Assembly (NCBI RefSeq): GCF_900292075.1
Contig: NZ_OLMV01000004.1
Span: 1 to 64,000, forward strand
Direction of reading: 5' to 3'
DNA length: 64,000 nt
From: Microbacterium timonense
Lineage (GTDB): Bacteria; Actinomycetota; Actinomycetes; Actinomycetales; Microbacteriaceae
The position numbers and the translations under genes were made by a program. Below, one piece after another: positions 59,771 through 64,000 of this stretch. The notes beneath the pieces are model-generated. The model had not been told where the DNA came from. It saw nothing but the letters and a program-made list of their open reading frames with translations, and searched no databases. Within the stretch, counting starts at the first letter, position 1. Each line of letters opens with the position of its first letter.

Positions 59771-62473
59771 GTGGAAACGCACGGGAAAGGTCTGCGACGC
59801 GGCACAGCGACTCTGGTGCTCGTGTTGGTGGCGAGCCTGCTCCAGGCAGTCGCAACCTTCGGGACGCCTGCGACGCCCGCGCACGCCGCCGAGGCGGGCG
59901 TCTTCGACCCTGGGCGCATCATCGACGATTCGATCTTCTTCAACGGAGATGCGATGACCGCCCGCCAGGTGCAGGACTTTCTCGAGACGAAAGTATCGAC
60001 CTGTCAAGCGGGCTACACCTGTCTAAAGGACCTGAGGCTGGACACGACCAACAAGCCCGCCGATCAGATGTGCGCCGGCTATACCGGCCGGGCGTACCAA
60101 TCGGCGGCAGACGTCATCGCGGCCGTCGGAAGGTCGTGCGGCATCAGCCAGAAGGTGCTCCTCGTGACCCTGCAAAAGGAGCAGGGCCTCGTCACTCACA
60201 CGTGGCCGAGCGAATGGCGGTACATGGCGGCCATGGGCCAAGGCTGCCCCGACACCGCGGCCTGCAACGAGGCATACTACGGATTCTTCAATCAGGTGTA
60301 CGGCGCGGCGCATCAGATGAAGCGTTACGCGAACCCGCCGGGCACGTCGAACTTCTTCACGTGGTACGCGCCGGGCCGCACATGGAACGTGCTCTTCCAC
60401 CCGAACACGGCGTGCGGGTCGTCGCCGGTCTATATCCAGAACCAGGCTACGGCGGACCTGTACTACTACACCCCGTACCAGCCCAACAGGGCGGCTCTCG
60501 CCGCCGGCTACGGTACCGGCGACGCCTGTTCGAGCTACGGAAACCGAAACTTCTTCAACTACTTCACCGCCTGGTTCGGCTCGACTAAGGGCTACGACGT
60601 GGGTGGCGAGTTCGCCGACTACTTCGCAGCGAACCGTGCCTGGCTGGGATACACCACGGGACCCATGACGTGCACACCCACAGGCTGTTCGCAGTCGTTC
60701 CAAGGCGGCATGGTGTTCCGCAGCGCCGCGGGCGTGCACGGGGTCCGGAACGAGTACCTCGCCTCCTGGGGCAATTACGGCCGGGAGTTCGGCGTGGTCG
60801 GTTACCCGACGTCTGAAGTAATTTGCGTTGACATGGGCAACGCCTGCCGACAGGAGTTCCAGGGCGGATGGCTCGTCCAGAACTCGTCCATCGGCGTGAG
60901 GTACATCTCTTCAGCGTTCCTCGCCGTCTGGTTCAACTGGGGTCGCGAGTACGGCGCCATGGGCCTGCCGATCTCGGACGCAGGCTGCAGCGCCGACGGC
61001 GTGTGCCTGCAGGCATTCAAGGGCGCGTGGATCGTTCAGCACGCGTCGGTCGGCGCCCGGGTCGTTCCCAACTCGGTCTTCGCGACCTGGTCGGATTGGG
61101 GCCGCCAGGGCGGAACGCTTGCCCTGCCGATCGCAGATCCGTCGGTTCCCGGCGGCGCCGACTTCATCCAGAGCTTCCAGGGCGGAACCGTCACCGTGCA
61201 GGCCCACGTGGGCCGTGTGTCGTCGACGGTGGATCCGTGGTTCGACACGGTGATCAAGAGTCCGTGGCTGGGTGCGGCGCAGGGTTCGCAGTCGTGCACG
61301 CTGGGTGGTGGTGGCTGCTATCAGGCGTTCCAGGGCGGCTGGATGGTCAAGAGCGATGTGGGTTCGTTCGCGGTTCCGAATGCGGTGCGTGACACGTGGA
61401 TGAACTGGGGCCGGAATGTGGGTGTGCTCGGGTTCCCGAAGGGGGCGCCGTCGGCGGATCCGGCTTCGGGCAACTACACGCAGCAGTTCCAGGGTGGTGT
61501 GATCACCGTCTCGGGCGGCGTGGGCCGTGTGTCGTCGACGGTGGATCCGTGGTTCGACACGGTGATCAAGAGTCCGTGGCTGGGTGCGGCGCAGGGTTCG
61601 CAGTCGTGCACGCTGGGTGGTGGTGGCTGCTATCAGGCGTTCCAGGGCGGCTGGATGGTCAAGAGCGATGTGGGTTCGTTCGCGGTTCCGAATGCGGTGC
61701 GTGACACGTGGATGAACTGGGGCCGGAATGTGGGTGTGCTCGGGTTCCCGAAGGGGGCGCCGTCGGCGGATCCGGCTTCGGGCAACTACACGCAGCAGTT
61801 CCAGGGTGGTGTGATCACCGTCTCGGGCGGCGTGGGCCGTGTGTCGTCGACGGTGGATCCGTGGTTCGACACGGTGATCAAGAGTCCGTGGCTGGGTGCG
61901 GCGCAGGGTTCGCAGTCGTGCACGCTGGGTGGTGGTGGCTGCTATCAGGCGTTCCAGGGCGGCTGGATGGTCAAGAGCGATGTGGGTTCGTTCGCGGTTC
62001 CGAATGCGGTGCGTGACACGTGGATGAACTGGGGCCGGAATGTGGGTGTGCTCGGGTTCCCGAAGGGGGCGCCGTCGGCGGATCCGGCTTCGGGCAACTA
62101 CACGCAGCAGTTCCAGGGTGGTGTGATCACCGTCTCGGGCGGCGTGGGCCGTGTGTCGTCGACGGTGGATCCGTGGTTCGACACGGTGATCAAGAGTCCG
62201 TGGCTGGGTGCGGCGCAGGGTTCGCAGTCGTGCACGCTGGGTGGTGGTGGCTGCTATCAGGCGTTCCAGGGCGGCTGGATGGTCAAGAGCGATGTGGGTT
62301 CGTTCGCGGTTCCGAATGCGGTGCGTGACACGTGGATGAACTGGGGCCGGAATGTGGGTGTGCTCGGGTTCCCGAAGGGGGCGCCGTCGGCGGATCCGGC
62401 TTCGGGCAACTACACGCAGCAGTTCCAGGGTGGTGTGATCACCGTCTCGGGCGGCGTGGGCCGTTACCCGTGA
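59771..62473 (+). CDS. Secreted LGFP-repeat cell-wall protein with N-terminal lysozyme-like domain
   Basis: A 900-residue exported protein. Signal peptide 1-39 (GLRRGTATLVLVLVASLLQA ... PAHA). Residues about 42-275 form a Cys-containing domain with lysozyme/transglycosylase-like sequence (VLLVTLQKEQGLVTHTW, candidate catalytic Glu138; MKRYANPPGTSNFFTWYAPG). From about 280 there are LGFP repeats (PF08310-type: W.NYGREFGVVGYPTSE, FQGGWLVQ), which bind the actinobacterial wall. Residues 481-896 are four apparently identical 104-residue repeats, each with two LGFP motifs, ending GRYP. No LPXTG or membrane anchor. It may cut or remodel peptidoglycan or bind the wall glycan. An upstream ATG (59732) is possible. 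Confidence 0.88.
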   Translation: METHGKGLRRGTATLVLVLVASLLQAVATFGTPATPAHAAEAGVFDPGRIIDDSIFFNGDAMTARQVQDFLETKVSTCQAGYTCLKDLRLDTTNKPADQMCAGYTGRAYQSAADVIAAVGRSCGISQKVLLVTLQKEQGLVTHTWPSEWRYMAAMGQGCPDTAACNEAYYGFFNQVYGAAHQMKRYANPPGTSNFFTWYAPGRTWNVLFHPNTACGSSPVYIQNQATADLYYYTPYQPNRAALAAGYGTGDACSSYGNRNFFNYFTAWFGSTKGYDVGGEFADYFAANRAWLGYTTGPMTCTPTGCSQSFQGGMVFRSAAGVHGVRNEYLASWGNYGREFGVVGYPTSEVICVDMGNACRQEFQGGWLVQNSSIGVRYISSAFLAVWFNWGREYGAMGLPISDAGCSADGVCLQAFKGAWIVQHASVGARVVPNSVFATWSDWGRQGGTLALPIADPSVPGGADFIQSFQGGTVTVQAHVGRVSSTVDPWFDTVIKSPWLGAAQGSQSCTLGGGGCYQAFQGGWMVKSDVGSFAVPNAVRDTWMNWGRNVGVLGFPKGAPSADPASGNYTQQFQGGVITVSGGVGRVSSTVDPWFDTVIKSPWLGAAQGSQSCTLGGGGCYQAFQGGWMVKSDVGSFAVPNAVRDTWMNWGRNVGVLGFPKGAPSADPASGNYTQQFQGGVITVSGGVGRVSSTVDPWFDTVIKSPWLGAAQGSQSCTLGGGGCYQAFQGGWMVKSDVGSFAVPNAVRDTWMNWGRNVGVLGFPKGAPSADPASGNYTQQFQGGVITVSGGVGRVSSTVDPWFDTVIKSPWLGAAQGSQSCTLGGGGCYQAFQGGWMVKSDVGSFAVPNAVRDTWMNWGRNVGVLGFPKGAPSADPASGNYTQQFQGGVITVSGGVGRYP
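61211..62458 (+). repeat. Four tandem 312-bp repeats, apparently identical
   Basis: Copies at 61211-61522, 61523-61834, 61835-62146 and 62147-62458. Both the encoded protein and a second reading frame are the same in every copy, so the DNA is identical or nearly so. The units keep the reading frame (104 codons). Such identity implies recent duplication or ongoing gene conversion, and copy number may vary between cells. Confidence 0.95.
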
Positions 62474-62491
62474 TTTGGACCCGCAACACGT

Positions 62492-64000
62492 TCAGAGGGT
62501 GCCGAACTCCTCGCGGACGAGCGCTTCGAAGGCCTCCACGCTGTGATTCGCGCGGGCGAAGTCGTAGCCGCCGCGGATGAGCGTCCTGCGGAGCTCGCGT
62601 GATCCCGCGAGTGCCGCGATGGCATCGACGAAGCCGGTGATGTCGTCAGGCCCCGTGGTGAGCAGACCCGTCTCGCGATCCTTCACGATGTCGCCGACGC
62701 CGCCCACGGCGCTCGCGATCACCGGCAGGCCGAGGTGCATCGCCTGCACGATCGACAGCGGCAGGCCCTCTGATTCCGAGGTCAGCAGCATGCAGTGATA
62801 CCGGTCGACGGGCAGCGCGGGAAGACCGCCCTTGTACGGGCCGTGCACCACGACCCCGAGGCGTCGCAACTGCGGTCGTAGGTCAGGGTCGCCGGCGTGC
62901 AACACGGCGGAACCGTGCACATTGATCCGCACCGCAAGCCCCCGACGCCGGACTTCTTCTGCGATCTTGACCAGACTGTCGACCCGCTTCTCTCGGTCCA
63001 TCCGGTGGGGCCAGACGACTTCGAACGGGCGCTCCGCCGAGAACTGCTCGTCGATGTACGCGGATCCCTGGGCAATCGACTCGAACTCCGGGATGGATCG
63101 CATCGCCGGCTGACGGTGAACCTTGACCACGGTGTCGTCGATGCCCATCGTGTCGGCCACCAGGGCGGCCGTGGCGTGGTTGTCTGTGATCACACCGGCG
63201 AGTCGACTCGTGAAAAGGCGTCCTGCGTCGTCGGTGATCGGGTTGGTCGGGTAGCTCCCGCGGCCGATGCGATCGAACGCGAAGAACGTCAGATAGACGC
63301 GGCGGTCCGTGCACAGCTGCGAACCGTACGTGTTCAGGGCTCGCGAGAAGTCGAAGCAGTTGACGGAGATGATCGTGGCCGGCTTCAGCAGGATGATCGC
63401 CTGTGCGATGAGCTGCCGCTGCCGATCGTGCGGCAGCTTTCGGTACGACTCGGGGAGTTGGTGATGGAGCATCCCGGCCGGTATGAGATCCGTGTCGGTT
63501 CGGAATGCGTCCGCGGTGGTGATCAGCGCGGTCTGATCCGCCAGATCCGACCGCGCGATGAACGCATTCGCGTAGTTCTGCACGACAAGGTCGGCGCCGC
63601 CGATACCGACCCACGGTGCGAGCATGACGAGGCCGCACCGTCCGCGCAAACCGTCCCAGAGAGCTTCCAGGATGTCGGCGTAGGCGTCTGAGACGGGGCG
63701 CCAGACGTGCACCTCGTCGCGTTCGAGGTGGTAGAGCGTCCAGCTCAGGGCCGGCTCGATCTCGGCGACCCTCCGAATGCGGGCGGTCGTGGCCGCGTCG
63801 AGCGCGGTGGTGCTCCACATCGGCTTGCCGATCGCCGACCGCAGCATCCTGTACACCCGACGGCGGACGGTGAAGGGGACCGGGCGCGCGATGGGCTTCA
63901 ACACGTGATAGGCCTGTGCGACCCCGCGGCGCGCGCGCTGAGCCAGCGTCGCGGGGGTCGTCGGCGTTTCGACCCGGGGGAAGTTGGCGCGCAGCGCGTC
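62492..64000 (-). CDS. Two-domain glycosyltransferase, paralogue 3, partial (5' end outside window)
   Basis: The frame remains open to the window edge, so the N-terminus (probably another GT2-like domain) is missing; a GTG at 63904 is a possible internal start. Visible part: IEPALSWTLYHLERDEVHVW and GLVMLAPWVGIGGADLVVQN, matching paralogue 2. Then come FEVVWPHRMDREKRVDSLVK and LLTSESEGLPLSIVQAMHLG. In the last motif the second Glu of EX7E is Gln, unlike the two paralogues. It converges with the LGFP gene (18-nt gap). A glycan-assembly role is inferred from the neighbours. Confidence 0.82.
   Translation of the reverse strand, partial: DALRANFPRVETPTTPATLAQRARRGVAQAYHVLKPIARPVPFTVRRRVYRMLRSAIGKPMWSTTALDAATTARIRRVAEIEPALSWTLYHLERDEVHVWRPVSDAYADILEALWDGLRGRCGLVMLAPWVGIGGADLVVQNYANAFIARSDLADQTALITTADAFRTDTDLIPAGMLHHQLPESYRKLPHDRQRQLIAQAIILLKPATIISVNCFDFSRALNTYGSQLCTDRRVYLTFFAFDRIGRGSYPTNPITDDAGRLFTSRLAGVITDNHATAALVADTMGIDDTVVKVHRQPAMRSIPEFESIAQGSAYIDEQFSAERPFEVVWPHRMDREKRVDSLVKIAEEVRRRGLAVRINVHGSAVLHAGDPDLRPQLRRLGVVVHGPYKGGLPALPVDRYHCMLLTSESEGLPLSIVQAMHLGLPVIASAVGGVGDIVKDRETGLLTTGPDDITGFVDAIAALAGSRELRRTLIRGGYDFARANHSVEAFEALVREEFGTL

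Overview
The window is high-GC DNA with strong third-position GC bias, dense 4-nt start/stop overlaps, many GTG starts and actinobacterial gene families. These include split acyl-CoA carboxylase subunits with an epsilon subunit, LpdA, an LCP protein, a HAD-UbiA fusion and LGFP repeats. The best guess is a Microbacteriaceae actinomycete, probably Microbacterium or a close relative. From memory, the order phosphosugar mutase, PNP, lpdA, biotin carboxylase, maf, accE, accD, birA, PH-domain protein, purK, purE, LCP follows the Mycobacterium tuberculosis Rv3308 to Rv3267 neighbourhood. No rRNA, tRNA, CRISPR array, transposase or phage gene was seen.

Layout. (1) 1-9.8 kb: a partial flavin monooxygenase and a TSUP exporter, then a complete mannitol PTS operon on the minus strand (orphan EIIB, HPr, EI, MtlA, EIIA, MtlD), with the divergent PRD regulator mtlR. 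(2) 9.8-18.4 kb: an AbiEi-like gene, a GNAT acetyltransferase and a five-gene peptide-type ABC importer. These are interspersed with three unusual arrays of GCGCCCC motifs at a 20-bp period, each next to stop codons. (3) 18.4-38 kb: conserved housekeeping block with phosphosugar mutase (carrying a large low-complexity insert), PNP, LpdA, acyl-CoA carboxylase (alpha, beta, epsilon), Maf, an RNA methyltransferase, an NarL-type two-component system with a membrane protein, BirA, PurK, PurE and LCP. (4) 38-64 kb: a surface-glycan locus. It holds dTDP-rhamnose synthesis (rmlA, rmlB, a fused rmlC-rmlD), a two-gene ABC glycan exporter, several GT2/GT4 enzymes, three long two-domain glycosyltransferase paralogues, two acyltransferase-3 proteins, a polytopic GT-C-like protein, a HAD-UbiA/GtrA/GT4/acyltransferase operon, an NDP-sugar dehydratase/reductase pair, and a secreted LGFP-repeat protein ending in four apparently identical 312-bp repeats.

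How it fits together. Mannitol is phosphorylated by EI, HPr, EIIA and MtlA and oxidised by MtlD. The acyl-CoA carboxylase is biotinylated by the neighbouring BirA. Region 4 looks like one cell-envelope glycan factory: nucleotide sugars, cytoplasmic assembly, ABC export, polyprenyl-phosphate-linked sugar donors moved by GtrA, outer-face modification, and attachment to peptidoglycan by LCP. Many genes that stand alone carry a -10-like hexamer (TANNNT) 6-7 nt before the start codon, which suggests widespread leaderless transcription.
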